Numbered from the stretch's first letter, positions 16,398 through 25,036 are shown. The stretch is 64,000 nt of DNA from an uncultured Dehalococcoidia bacterium (GCA_951812285.1 OX638292.1:1878501-1942500); one strand, 5' to 3'. The notes: generated by a model from the letters alone, not told the origin. Made by a program: numbers and translations.

Positions 16398-16427
16398 ATA
16401 CTACCAGCGAGTATTCCGTTTGGTCAA
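16398..16427 (-). promoter_or_regulatory. Promoter of the lipoprotein gene
   Basis: -35 TTGACC (16422-16427), 18-bp spacer, -10 TAGTAT (16398-16403) on the minus strand, about 70 bp upstream of the ATG. Confidence 0.5.
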
Positions 16428-16516
16428 TTGGCCCGCAGGCCAACTATCCATCGGTTGTCGCTCAAAGCCCACTCGTCCGCCATAACGCCTTATAAGGAGT
16501 ATCGGTTCCCCAGGGG

Positions 16517-17431
16517 TTACTCCGCTTCCGCCAGCCGCCGCTGGGCCTCGGCGTACACGTCCGGCGGCAGCGGTCCGAGCTCCGCCGTGCGCAGGTTGTC
16601 GGCCAGGTGGTCGGCATTCGCCGTGCCGACGATGGTGGTGTGCATGCTCGGGTTGGATATGGTGTAGCGAAGCATGAACTGCGTGCGGGTCATACCCTCC
16701 AGCAACTCGTTGAGGTTGGCCTTTTCCCAGAGCGCCCACCGGTCGCCGCCGTGGCCGCCGCCGTCCGGGTCGCCCTTCGCGACGCCGCCGCGCACGATGA
16801 CGCCCGCGCCCGCCTCGCAAGCCTGCGCCATCGCGTCCTCGTGCTCGCGCTCGACGGCCGAGTAGGGGATCTGGAAGGCGTCGAACACGCCCAAGCCAAT
16901 CTGATCGGGCAGGTTGGGGAGCGTGCCCGACATGCCCAGGAAGCGGATCTTGCCCTCACGCTGCAGGCCCAGCAGCGTCTCCACCGCGCCATTCTGCTCC
17001 AGCACCGACAACGACGGGCTGGCGTGGAACTGCACCAGGTCCAGGTGGTCCGTGTTCATCCGCCGCAGGCTCTGCTCGACGCCCGCGACGATGTTCTCGC
17101 GCGTGAAGACGTGGGGGAAGCGCCCTCCCGTCAGCGCGGCGTCCGCGGGCGGTTCGCCCTGCCCGGCCCAGCACCCGCACTTGGACGCAAGGAAGTACTC
17201 GCTCCGGCGGTGCGAGATGTACCGGCCAATGAGCTCCTCGCTGACCCCGTAGTCGATGGAGGTGTCGATCATGTTGATCCCGCCGTCCAGCACCGCGTTC
17301 AGGATGCGCCCGGCCTCCTCGGGCTCGATGTCCCGCCCGCGAGGCGCGCCCCGCAGCTCCATCGCGCCGTACGCCAGCGCCGTGACCTCATACCCGGTGC
17401 TTCCCAGCGACCGCTTCACAATGTCCGCCAT
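16517..17431 (-). CDS. Aldo/keto reductase
   Basis: NADPH-dependent carbonyl reductase-type TIM barrel of 304 aa. The catalytic tetrad is visible: Asp and Tyr in DTSIDYGVSEELIGRY, Lys in LASKCGC and His in LVQFHAS. The C-terminal part has the usual cofactor segment (TTIVGTANADHLADN). Its ATG follows directly on the stop of the upstream cysteine-rich gene, and its ribosome site (GGAGAGG) is inside that gene's last codons, so translation is coupled. An 18-codon copy of its N-terminus lies at 17913-17966. Substrate unknown. Confidence 0.9.
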   Translation of the reverse strand: MADIVKRSLGSTGYEVTALAYGAMELRGAPRGRDIEPEEAGRILNAVLDGGINMIDTSIDYGVSEELIGRYISHRRSEYFLASKCGCWAGQGEPPADAALTGGRFPHVFTRENIVAGVEQSLRRMNTDHLDLVQFHASPSLSVLEQNGAVETLLGLQREGKIRFLGMSGTLPNLPDQIGLGVFDAFQIPYSAVEREHEDAMAQACEAGAGVIVRGGVAKGDPDGGGHGGDRWALWEKANLNELLEGMTRTQFMLRYTISNPSMHTTIVGTANADHLADNLRTAELGPLPPDVYAEAQRRLAEAE

Positions 17432-17911
17432 CTAGTCCTCTCCTTCGTTATTGATCTCTCGTAACGCTTGCTGAAAGAGCTGTGACTCCGGCCACCGCTC
17501 CAATAGCCGCTGCAAGATTGGCAATGCTCTCTGCTCCTGGAATTGCGTGAGTTGCCAGGTGACAACAGAGCTTATTGCCTCGGCCGTCCCAGGTCTGGCC
17601 CGTGAATTGAGCGGATCCAGATTCTCCAGGATGTGGAGCAACTGAATGCGGACCTCCTCAGTATCGGGCGACGGCGCCCAGACATTCTCGGGCAGCGGCG
17701 CCCAACGTCGAAGGTATAGATGGACCAGATGCCATAGGGCAGGCCCTATGGGGGTATCGTTGCCGTCGGGCATAAAGGCCGGGTGGTTGAGACAAAAGGT
17801 ATCAACCCAGTGGTCTATGGGGACGTCGCGGATTGTACACTTGCGGTCCTTGAGGTACCAGCAGAAAGCGCAGACAGGGGCCCCCTGCAGGACATCATGG
17901 CCGTTTGGCAT
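17432..17911 (-). CDS. Cysteine-rich conserved hypothetical, copy B
   Basis: A 159-aa protein not matched to a named family. The N-terminal half has a metal-site-like set of Cys and His: CAFCW near residues 14-18, CTIRD, then CLNHPAFMPDG. The second half is helical and begins with SPDTEEVR and ends FQEQRALPIL, LLERWP and EGED. It is a paralogue of the gene at 17967-18461, with the same MPNG start, Cys spacing, SPDTEEVR and C-terminus. It is immediately followed by the aldo/keto reductase. A zinc-binding protein with a short helical-repeat tail is a reasonable guess. Confidence 0.7.
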   Translation of the reverse strand: MPNGHDVLQGAPVCAFCWYLKDRKCTIRDVPIDHWVDTFCLNHPAFMPDGNDTPIGPALWHLVHLYLRRWAPLPENVWAPSPDTEEVRIQLLHILENLDPLNSRARPGTAEAISSVVTWQLTQFQEQRALPILQRLLERWPESQLFQQALREINNEGED

Positions 17912-17912
17912 G

Positions 17913-17966
17913 CGCCGTGACCTCGTAGCCGGTGCTTCCCAGCGTCCGCTTCACAATGTCCGCCAT
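17913..17966 (-). pseudogene. Aldo/keto reductase N-terminal stump
   Basis: Eighteen codons beginning MADIVKRTLGSTGYEV match the start of the reductase at 17431 with one change (Ser8 to Thr). Homology then stops and the frame runs into a TGA about 6 codons later. It sits directly after the stop of copy A, exactly as the full reductase sits after copy B, so it marks the joint of a tandem duplication. Confidence 0.75.
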
Positions 17967-18461
17967 CTAGTCCTCTCCTTCACTATTGATCTGTGTCAAC
18001 GCCTCTTGAAGAAGCTCCAAATCCGGCCAACGCTCCAATAGCCGCCGCAGGATTGGCACCGCCCTCTGCTCCTGGAACACGATCAGTTGCCCCACGAGGA
18101 TTTGCGCAATGCTCGGCGAGGCAAAGGGATACCTGTCCAGGGCAGCAACGTGCGCAATGCCGTCCAGCAAGTCCAGCAGCGCGAGCCGGACCTCCTCCGT
18201 GTCGGGCGACTCCACCCACACCTGCCGATTGCCATTGGAGTCACCGGTGAACACCGGCCCGACCGGCACACGACCACCATCGGGCATATGGTGCGGGTGG
18301 TTGGCGCAGTAGGTGTAGAAGGGCGACTCAATGGCAAGGCCGCGGATCTCGCAATGGTCCTTGACGCCCTTGCCCACTCCCGGTCGTTCGTAGCCCGCCT
18401 CGCCCTCGTTTACGAGGTTGTACCAGCACGTTCCACAGCAGTCAGACCCACCGTTCGGCAT
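17967..18461 (-). CDS. Cysteine-rich conserved hypothetical, copy A
   Basis: A 164-aa paralogue of the downstream gene. Visible features are CCGTCWYN at residues 8-15, CEIRG, a YCANHP-HHMPDG block, PVGPVF, then the helical half SPDTEEVRLALLDLL through QLIVFQEQRAVPILRRLLER and an EGED terminus. The spacing of Cys and His suggests a zinc- or iron-sulphur-binding domain. GGAGAG precedes the ATG. Its stop codon abuts the ATG of the truncated reductase stump. I do not recognise a named family. Confidence 0.72.
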   Translation of the reverse strand: MPNGGSDCCGTCWYNLVNEGEAGYERPGVGKGVKDHCEIRGLAIESPFYTYCANHPHHMPDGGRVPVGPVFTGDSNGNRQVWVESPDTEEVRLALLDLLDGIAHVAALDRYPFASPSIAQILVGQLIVFQEQRAVPILRRLLERWPDLELLQEALTQINSEGED

Positions 18462-18522
18462 ACGCTCTCCTACTCGACCTCATTACACGCCAGGTGCTTG
18501 TCCGCACCGAGGGCGCCGCCCA

Positions 18523-19395
18523 TCAGAACCCCGGCGCCGGAATGATCGCCGCCTCCGAGCCGCCCTTCCGGCCCTCGACGATGGCGTCGGCAATCTCGAG
18601 GATGCGGTACTCCAGCAGCTTCCACAGGTGCGTGCCGCGCTGGTAGTTGGCCGGCGCAATCTCCTCGACGCGGTCCGCCCTGCGCAGATTCATGCACTTG
18701 TCGAAGGAGTTCTGGTTGTCGGGGTCGTAGACGGCCATCGTGTGGCCCTCCATCTGCGTCATGACGGCGAAGCAGGGCACGTCCGTCGGCCCGTCGCCGA
18801 TGTACACCATGTTGGCGAAGGGAATGCGGTGCTCCTCGTGCGGGACGTGGTCGTTCACGTCCTTGCGTAGGTCCAAATAGCCCTTGTTGACGCGAAAGAG
18901 GTACTGCGTCTTCTGCGTATGGCTGATGGCGCGCTTGGGGAAATACAGCTTGCCCCCGCTGTCCTCATCGAACTCCGACCCGAAGATGGACTTCACGTAG
19001 GGGCGGATGTTGCTGCCCTCAATGATCTCGCGCAGGCCCGACGTGATGATGTAGTGCTCGACAGTCACGCCATGCTCGCGGTACCGAGGCTGGTCGACAA
19101 GGGCGGAGAGCTCGTTGAAGACCTCCGGCACGCCGGGGTAGAAGACCAGCGACATGCCCATGTGGCGAAGGTCCTCATTCGAGAGCTGCCGGAAGCCCTC
19201 GCACTCCAGCAGCAGCCGCATCCACGCCAGCTCCGCCTCGTACGTCGTCTCCGCGACCAGCCGGTCCGTCTCCTCCCAGAACGTCGCTGGGTCGAGCCCA
19301 AGGTGGGGCAGCACGGTGTCCTCGTGCATCGAATGCGGGCTCAGAGTCTTGTCGAAGTCGTAGACGATGCCGATGATGTTCTGCGGCTGAGGCAT
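18523..19395 (-). CDS. HAD-superfamily phosphatase
   Basis: A 290-aa haloacid-dehalogenase-type hydrolase. Motif I is YDFDKTL (nucleophile Asp13, acid Asp15), motif II is IITSG, and the metal-binding motif is YIGDGPTDVPCF. A helical cap lies between about residues 30 and 100. The layout resembles phosphoserine phosphatase-like members, but the substrate is not clear. It is about 60 bp upstream of the cysteine-rich pair on the same strand. Confidence 0.85.
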   Translation of the reverse strand: MPQPQNIIGIVYDFDKTLSPHSMHEDTVLPHLGLDPATFWEETDRLVAETTYEAELAWMRLLLECEGFRQLSNEDLRHMGMSLVFYPGVPEVFNELSALVDQPRYREHGVTVEHYIITSGLREIIEGSNIRPYVKSIFGSEFDEDSGGKLYFPKRAISHTQKTQYLFRVNKGYLDLRKDVNDHVPHEEHRIPFANMVYIGDGPTDVPCFAVMTQMEGHTMAVYDPDNQNSFDKCMNLRRADRVEEIAPANYQRGTHLWKLLEYRILEIADAIVEGRKGGSEAAIIPAPGF

Positions 19396-19520
19396 GCTTC
19401 CCCCGCCATGACGAACGTCTATCTGCGTTCGCCTGCTGCGATTCTCCCGCCAAACCAGACCCTGGGCCGCCGGACTCTAGATCGCCGGACCTGGACCGCC
19501 AGGCTTTAACCCGCCGGGCT

Positions 19521-20729
19521 TTAGCCCGCCGCCACCGGCCAAGACCGGGGGCCTATCGTCTTCTGGTACGCCTCAAAGTTGCGCCGGGTCTCCTCGATGT
19601 GGTCGCCGCCGAACTTCTCGAGGAATGCGTCCGCGAGCACGAAGGCCACGGCCGCCTCCCCGATGACGCCGGCCGGCGGCACGTTGCAGACATCCGAGCG
19701 TTCGTAGTGGGCCTGCACCGTCTTGCCCGTAACCAGGTCGACGGACGGCAGCGGCTTGGCCAGCGTCGCGATCGGCTTGATTGCGAACCGCGCCACTATG
19801 GGCATGCCCGTGCTCATGCCGCCCTCGGTGCCGCCCGTGCGGTTCGTGTCGCGGTGCCACGGCCCGCTGGCGCTCGGGTACGGTTGGTTGGCGGCGTGGC
19901 CGTTGTCCTCGATGGGTTGCAGGATGTCGTGGTACTGGGAGCCGAGCAGCTCGGCGGCCTCCCATCCGTTGCCGATGGCGACGGCCTTGCAGGCCTGGAT
20001 GGACATGAGCGCCAGCGCGATTCGGGCGTCCAGCTTGCGCTCGTAGTGGACGTGGGAGCCGAGGCCGATTGGCAGGCCCGTCGCGACCACCTCCACCATG
20101 CCGCCCACGGTGTCGCCGTCCTCCTTGGCCTTGTCGATGAGCTTGATCATCTCGGCCTCGGCCTCCGGGTCGACGCACTGCACTGGCGACTCGACGACGC
20201 GCGCCCAGTCGACGGGGTGGTCGTAGTTGGCCCAGATGCCACCGATGCAGATGATGTGGGAACGCACCTCTATGCCAAACTCGCGAAGGAAGTGCTTGGC
20301 AACTGAGCCGGCTGCGACTCGGGCCGCGGTCTCACGAGCGGAAGCGCGCTCGAGGATGTTGCGGACGTCGCTCTGGCCGTACTTGATCGTGCCGGGCATG
20401 TCTGCGTGGCCGGCGCGGAGGCGTGTGACGGTGTTGCCCGGCTCCTCGACGGGCTCCGTGCTCATCACCTTGTGCCAGTTGGCAAAGTCCTTGTTCTCCA
20501 GCCACATGGAGATGGGTGAACCCATCGTCAGCCCGTGGCGGACGCCGGAGAGGAGCTCGGCCCGGTCCTTCTCGATGAGCTGCCGGCCGCCGCGGCCGTA
20601 GCCGCGCTGCCGACGGGCCAGGTCCTCCTGGATGCCGTCCTCGCTGATGGCGAAGCCCGCGGGGAACCCCTCGACAATGATCGTGAGCCCCTTGCCATGC
20701 GACTCGCCCGCCGTCATGTACTTGACCAC
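19521..20729 (-). CDS. aroC: Chorismate synthase
   Basis: Converts 5-enolpyruvylshikimate-3-phosphate to chorismate using reduced FMN, the last shikimate-pathway step. The N-terminal family signature KYMTAGESHGKGL and RRQRGYGRGGRQ are present, as are RASARETAARVAAG and the C-terminal DxxxxPPxG-type segment. Length is 402 aa. A GTG start at 20729 is chosen because it has AGGGAG 7 nt upstream and gives the usual V-K-Y-x-TAGESHG opening. aroE lies 2 kb away on the same strand, separated by a small accessory pair. Confidence 0.96.
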   Translation of the reverse strand: MVKYMTAGESHGKGLTIIVEGFPAGFAISEDGIQEDLARRQRGYGRGGRQLIEKDRAELLSGVRHGLTMGSPISMWLENKDFANWHKVMSTEPVEEPGNTVTRLRAGHADMPGTIKYGQSDVRNILERASARETAARVAAGSVAKHFLREFGIEVRSHIICIGGIWANYDHPVDWARVVESPVQCVDPEAEAEMIKLIDKAKEDGDTVGGMVEVVATGLPIGLGSHVHYERKLDARIALALMSIQACKAVAIGNGWEAAELLGSQYHDILQPIEDNGHAANQPYPSASGPWHRDTNRTGGTEGGMSTGMPIVARFAIKPIATLAKPLPSVDLVTGKTVQAHYERSDVCNVPPAGVIGEAAVAFVLADAFLEKFGGDHIEETRRNFEAYQKTIGPRSWPVAAG

Positions 20730-20800
20730 GAGACACTCCCTTTCCCTTTGCGACGCCTCTGCACTCGACACGGGACAGCGACCAGTGTGCCAGTGCAGAC

Positions 20801-20806
20801 ATTATA
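20801..20806 (-). promoter_or_regulatory. -10 element upstream of aroC
   Basis: Perfect TATAAT on the minus strand about 70 bp before the aroC GTG; no convincing -35 partner. Confidence 0.3.
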
Positions 20807-20817
20807 GCGAAAGCCGG

Positions 20818-21390
20818 TCAGGGGAACAGAGCGAAGTCAGTCCTGTGGCGTGAGAACTCTTCATGCCCATGGCGCAAGGCCATTAGCGCATCTTCCCTGG
20901 AGAACTCAGGCAGGGGCTCAATGCCATGCTCGATGAGCAGATGTGCCAGAAACTGCTCGACGCTGATTCGCCCGCTGGGGAGGTGAAGGCGGTCCATGGG
21001 GGCGCCGGTGTGTTTGTGCACCCCATTCACGTGCAGGTGGGCGTGCGGCTGGTTGGGCAGTGGATCCAAGCTGTACTCGTAGCGAACCACCCATGCCGCC
21101 TCATCCCGCAAGTCCGGCGAGGTGGAGAAGCGGTAGTGACAGTTTGCCAGGTTGATACGGCCATTCTGAATCCTGATCTCTTGACTGACGTATAGGAAAC
21201 TGCCCAATGGTCGCAATTCCAGGGGTAACCTTGCTGGACCGCCACGCCCGCTCTGGACCTTCCAGCTATCGGCTTCCGTTGGACCCAGAACGCGCGTTAG
21301 CCGACCGGTCGTGACCGTTGTATTGAGAATCCTGTTCAGCGAGTCTACGTAGCTTTGCAATAATCTTCGGTCGTTGCGATTCTTTGGCAA
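20818..21390 (-). CDS. Hypothetical protein, possible toxin partner
   Basis: Up to 190 aa from a TTG start at 21390, overlapping the upstream gene by 125 nt; the true start may be further in. The C-terminal half has a histidine-rich core, QPHAHLHVNGVHKHTG, then LHLPSGRISVEQFLAHLLIE and a helical end. I do not recognise a named family. The long overlap with a small upstream gene and the AT-richer composition fit a toxin-antitoxin style pair inserted between aroC and aroE, but no activity can be assigned. Confidence 0.5.
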   Translation of the reverse strand: MPKNRNDRRLLQSYVDSLNRILNTTVTTGRLTRVLGPTEADSWKVQSGRGGPARLPLELRPLGSFLYVSQEIRIQNGRINLANCHYRFSTSPDLRDEAAWVVRYEYSLDPLPNQPHAHLHVNGVHKHTGAPMDRLHLPSGRISVEQFLAHLLIEHGIEPLPEFSREDALMALRHGHEEFSRHRTDFALFP

Positions 21391-21592
21391 GGTTCCAAAG
21401 CATCCTTACTTCGATATAGAACTGTGAATCGCGATAGTCCAGCTTTCCATCCTGGAGTCGGGTGACGAACTCATAGCCGGTCATGCCCAGCAAATAGCGG
21501 GACTCCTCATCAATGCGCTCCGCCAACTGCTGTAGGGTCAAGTATTCAATTTCCACTGACTGCTTCTTTGTCGCCACGTCCACCCGTCCCAT
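21266..21592 (-). CDS. Hypothetical protein, possible antitoxin partner
   Basis: A 108-aa protein with two helical segments. The part LGMTGYEFVTRLQDGKLDYR resembles the GMS-x-EFxxRYxxGELDD pattern common in small uncharacterised antitoxin-like proteins. Start ATG at 21592, or GTG at 21577 with a G-rich ribosome site. Its 3' end overlaps the next gene by 125 nt. The region is less GC-rich than the shikimate genes on both sides. Function not proven. Confidence 0.5.
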   Translation of the reverse strand: MGRVDVATKKQSVEIEYLTLQQLAERIDEESRYLLGMTGYEFVTRLQDGKLDYRDSQFYIEVRMLWNLAKESQRPKIIAKLRRLAEQDSQYNGHDRSANARSGSNGSR

Positions 21593-21727
21593 CCAGGCTA
21601 TTGAATGGGCATTAACCTCTCATGGCTTATTCCTGTAGTCCAATTATCTTGTGCCCTTAGGTTGCAATTCATACTACCACCAGCGTGACCAGGAAGGAAG
21701 CCGTGAGCAAGAATTGCCTTTGAGCAT

Positions 21728-22591
21728 TCATCCCTCCACGGCCTTTCGCGCCGCCGCCATCATGACATCCACCGGGGCATCGAGGCCCGTCCACAGCTGG
21801 AACCCCTTCGCGCCCTGGTAGACGAGCATCGGCAGGCCGTTCAGCGTCTGCGCGCCGACACCCCGCGCGAGCTCCATGATCGGCGTCACCGGCGGGTTGT
21901 AGACGAGGTCGTACACGAATGCGTCCGGCGGAATGAGCGCCGCTGAGATGGGCGACGCACCCTCGGCGGGCCCGTGCAGCATGCCCATCGACGTGCAGTT
22001 CACGATGAGGCCGACGGGCCCTCGACCGCGCAGCGCCGCGGCGATTGCGGCGTCGTCGAGCGCGACCGGTTGCGCGGGAACGCCGTGGTGGTCGAGGTCC
22101 GCGAGAAGCGACTCGGCGCGGGAGACGGTGCGGTTCGCGAGCGTCAGCGACGCCACGCCCTCGCGCAGCAGGACGCCGCACACGGCCCGCGACACGCCGC
22201 CCGCGCCGAGCACGAGCACGTCCTGCCCCCGGACGTCAAATCCGCCCTCGTGTTGCAGCGCGTGCAGGAAGCCGTAGGTGTCCGTGTTGTACCCAAAGAG
22301 CCTGTGACCCTCCGTGACCACAACCGTGTTCACTGCGCCCACCGTAGAGGCGTCCTCGTCCACGTGGTCGAGCACCTTGATGATCTCCGTCTTGTGCGGC
22401 ACGGTGACGCCGAATCCGAGCAGGTCCGAGCGGTCCTGGCTCCACACCCATTTCGATAGCTCATCAGGCGCGACCTCCCACGCCGTGAAGGTCGCGTCGA
22501 CGCCGCGGTGCTGGAGGGCCGCGTTCTGAAACGCCGGCGAGGCCGAGTGCCGGATGGGGTAGCCTATGATGCCAACGCGCTTGGCCGCCAA
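21728..22591 (-). CDS. aroE: Shikimate dehydrogenase
   Basis: NADPH-dependent reduction of 3-dehydroshikimate to shikimate. The 287-aa protein shows the substrate-site SASPAFQN, catalytic Lys67 in VTVPHKTE, Asp104 in YNTDTYGF, the cofactor loop LGAGGVSRA and the NRT motif (ANRTVSRA). A TTG start is chosen: AGGAGG is 5 nt upstream and there is no ATG or GTG that fits the conserved R-V-G-I-I-G-Y-P opening. A TATACT -10 at 22658-22663 may serve it. Divergent from ridA. Confidence 0.95.
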   Translation of the reverse strand: MAAKRVGIIGYPIRHSASPAFQNAALQHRGVDATFTAWEVAPDELSKWVWSQDRSDLLGFGVTVPHKTEIIKVLDHVDEDASTVGAVNTVVVTEGHRLFGYNTDTYGFLHALQHEGGFDVRGQDVLVLGAGGVSRAVCGVLLREGVASLTLANRTVSRAESLLADLDHHGVPAQPVALDDAAIAAALRGRGPVGLIVNCTSMGMLHGPAEGASPISAALIPPDAFVYDLVYNPPVTPIMELARGVGAQTLNGLPMLVYQGAKGFQLWTGLDAPVDVMMAAARKAVEG

Positions 22592-22689
22592 GTGGGCCTC
22601 CTGCTTCGTATTCGGGTCACACAGCGCGACGAGCGATGTGTCTGCATGCCGCAGGAGAGTATACCAGCCAATCGAGAGACTCCGCCGCG

Positions 22690-22719
22690 TTGTACCGACG
22701 GCGCGCCGTGCCGTAGTAT
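22690..22719 (+). promoter_or_regulatory. Possible promoter of the RidA gene
   Basis: -35 TTGTAC (22690-22695), 18-bp spacer, -10 TAGTAT (22714-22719); about 50 bp before the ATG. Confidence 0.4.
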
Positions 22720-22768
22720 GTCGCTTGGCGTTCCCGTAAACCGCGTATTCGATGGAGGAGGTCTCGCT

Positions 22769-23230
22769 ATGCAGGTCGAGGCAAAGATTGAGGAGCTGGG
22801 CCTGACCCTGCCCACGCCCGGCACGCCCATGGGCAACTACGTCCCCGGCGTCCGCACCGGCAACCTGGTGTTCCTGAGCGGCGTCGGGCCCGGACAGGCC
22901 GGCGGGCAGCAGTGGTCGGGCAAGGTCGGCCGCGACTACACGACCGAGGAGGCCTATCAGGCCGCCCGCGGCTGCGCCCTGAACCTCCTTGGCAACCTGA
23001 AGAGCGTCATCGGCGACCTCGACAAGGTGACCCGCGTCGTCAAGGTGCTCGGCATGGTCAACGCCGACCCCGAGTTCACCTCGCCGCCCGCGGTCATCAA
23101 CGGCTGCTCGGACCTGCTGGTGGAGCTCTTTGGCGAGCGCGGCCGCCACGCCCGGTCCGCCGTCGGCATGGCCGCGCTCCCCAACGCCATCCCGGTCGAG
23201 ATCGAGATGGTCGTGGAGGTCGAGGACTAG
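22769..23230 (+). CDS. RidA/YjgF-family protein
   Basis: A 153-aa member of the RidA/Rid2 family, which hydrolyses reactive enamine/imine intermediates or acts in related small-molecule chemistry. It has the typical core: GNLVFLSGVGP, an A-x-NLLGNLKSVIGDLDKVTRVVKV helix, the RHARSAVGMAALPNAIPVEIE segment carrying the substrate-binding Arg, and the closing VEVE. It is at the long end of the family, resembling YjgF-like subfamilies with an N-terminal extension. GGAGGAG lies upstream. It starts a unit with the TIM-barrel gene 22 bp downstream. Confidence 0.9.
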   Translation: MQVEAKIEELGLTLPTPGTPMGNYVPGVRTGNLVFLSGVGPGQAGGQQWSGKVGRDYTTEEAYQAARGCALNLLGNLKSVIGDLDKVTRVVKVLGMVNADPEFTSPPAVINGCSDLLVELFGERGRHARSAVGMAALPNAIPVEIEMVVEVED

Positions 23231-23252
23231 TCCAGCCACCGAAGGAGGAGTC

Positions 23253-24059
23253 ATGGACTTCAAGGACCGCATCGGCAACGACTCCGGCGGCACGCGGCTC
23301 GAGGACGCACTCGCGTGGGCCGCCGCTAACGGCATCCACTTCCTCGACTTCAGCGCGGACCTCGGGCCGAACGTGCTCGGCTCGTGGGACGACGAGCGCA
23401 TCGCGGGCGTGCAGGCCGCCTGCCGCGAGCACGACATTCACATCGGCCTGCACACGCTGTCCGGCGTCAACGTCGCCGAGTTCTCGCCCTACATCTCGGA
23501 CGCCGTCGACGAGTACCTGCGCGCCTACATCGACCTGGCGCAGCGCATGGCGTGCGAGTGGACCATCGTGCACGGCGGCCTCCACTTCGGCTCCAACATC
23601 CAGCAGCGTTTCGACGCCTCGCTGGCGCGGCTACAGCGGACGACCGAGTACGCCGAGTCCAGGGGCGTCCGCCTGCTGCTGGAGAACCTGAACTTCGAGC
23701 CGGACGACGCCGAGGTGCACTACCTCGCGCACAACATCGAGGAGTGCAAGTACTACTTCGACGCCATCCGGTCGCCCAACTTCGGCATGGCCTTCACCGT
23801 GAACCACGCCAACCTCGTGCCGGAGGGGATCGACGGTTTCATCGACGCCTTCGGCGTTGACCGCGTCGGCGAGGTGCGGCTGGCGGACAACAACGGCGAC
23901 AGGGAAGTGCACCTCCTTCCCGGCGAGGGCAACATCGACTTCCCCGCCGTCTTCCGCCGCATCGAGGGCCTTGGCTACACTGGCCACTACTCCATGGCGT
24001 TCGGCAACCTCGAGGACCGCATCCGGGCGCGCGACGAGTTCGCCGGGTACGCGGGGTAG
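23253..24059 (+). CDS. Sugar-phosphate isomerase/epimerase-like TIM barrel
   Basis: A 268-aa protein of the xylose-isomerase-like/AP-endonuclease 2 superfamily. Metal-ligand candidates are His in GLHTLSGVN, His in TIVHGGLHFG, Glu in LLLENLNFE, Asp/His in TVNHANLVP and Glu near the C-terminus (HLLPGEGNIDF). The pattern suits a divalent-metal isomerase, epimerase or dehydratase. GAAGGAGGAG sets the ATG. It is probably co-transcribed with ridA. Substrate unknown. Confidence 0.85.
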   Translation: MDFKDRIGNDSGGTRLEDALAWAAANGIHFLDFSADLGPNVLGSWDDERIAGVQAACREHDIHIGLHTLSGVNVAEFSPYISDAVDEYLRAYIDLAQRMACEWTIVHGGLHFGSNIQQRFDASLARLQRTTEYAESRGVRLLLENLNFEPDDAEVHYLAHNIEECKYYFDAIRSPNFGMAFTVNHANLVPEGIDGFIDAFGVDRVGEVRLADNNGDREVHLLPGEGNIDFPAVFRRIEGLGYTGHYSMAFGNLEDRIRARDEFAGYAG

Positions 24060-24105
24060 GCGTGACGGGGGCCGGCGGCAGCGTTCCGCACCGCACAGCG
24101 AGGTC

Positions 24106-25005
24106 TTGGCGCGCCGGAAGGGGGCGCCCATAGACCCGCTCGCAGGCATACTCTGGGGCGCCGTCGGCCTCGTATGCTGGGGCACGGGCGACTACCTTGC
24201 ACGCTTTGTCGCGATGCGCGTGGGCAGCCTCAGCACGGCGTTGCTCATCCAGGTGCTCGGGCTCTCCGTCCCGCTCGCATTCGTCCTGGTCTACCTCGTC
24301 GCCGGCTCCCTCCCCGATGTCGACTGGCGCGCCGTCGCCGTCTGGGCGCCCCTGAGCGCCGCATTCCTCGGCGGCGGCTATGCCTCCTTCTACACGGGCC
24401 TGCAACGCGGCGCCGTGACCATTGTGTCGAGCGCCTCCTCCGCGTGGCTCGCCGTCACGGTCATCGTGGCGGTCCTCCTGTTCGGGGAGCGCGTGTCCGC
24501 CGGACAAGGATTGCTGCTCGCGATGGTGCTGGGCGGCATCCTCATGCTCTCCGCCCACCCCTCCACACGCACAGGGCAGAGCACGGGGATGCTCTGGGGA
24601 CTTGGAGCAACGGTCGGCCTCGGCATGGCTCTCGCGTTCCTCGACCAGGTGACGGAGGCCGCGGGACCCATGCTCGCCGTGCTGGTTGTGCGAGCCCTCT
24701 CCACCGTCCCCATCGCCGCGCTGATGCGTACCCAGGGCGAGTCCCTCCGCCTGCCGAGCGGCGGCAAGGCGCTGTTGCTGCTGTCCGCCGTTGCCCTTCT
24801 GGACGCAGGGGGCTTCGTCGGCTTCAACCTCGGCGTCGACGCGGCGCCCGTCTCCGTCGTCGCGCCGGTCGCCTCCGCGCATCCCGTCGTGACCGGCGGC
24901 CTCGCCGTCCTCCTCCTCCGTGAGCGCCCGCGAGTGCTCCAATGGACCGGCGCCGCCGTCACCGTCGCGGCAGTCATAGCCCTGAGCGCGTTCACCGGCG
25001 GCTAG
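24106..25005 (+). CDS. DMT-superfamily (EamA) permease
   Basis: Integral membrane protein of about 299 aa with roughly ten hydrophobic helices arranged as two EamA repeats (first about residues 10-145, second about 160-295), typical of drug/metabolite or amino-acid exporters. The start is uncertain: TTG at 24106 is used, with only a close GAGG before it; no ATG occurs in frame before residue 36. The gene ends 31 bp before a perfect 15-bp terminator hairpin. Substrate unknown. Confidence 0.85.
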   Translation: MARRKGAPIDPLAGILWGAVGLVCWGTGDYLARFVAMRVGSLSTALLIQVLGLSVPLAFVLVYLVAGSLPDVDWRAVAVWAPLSAAFLGGGYASFYTGLQRGAVTIVSSASSAWLAVTVIVAVLLFGERVSAGQGLLLAMVLGGILMLSAHPSTRTGQSTGMLWGLGATVGLGMALAFLDQVTEAAGPMLAVLVVRALSTVPIAALMRTQGESLRLPSGGKALLLLSAVALLDAGGFVGFNLGVDAAPVSVVAPVASAHPVVTGGLAVLLLRERPRVLQWTGAAVTVAAVIALSAFTGG

Positions 25006-25036
25006 CGGTCCGAGGCGGCTTACTTCACGAATGAGA

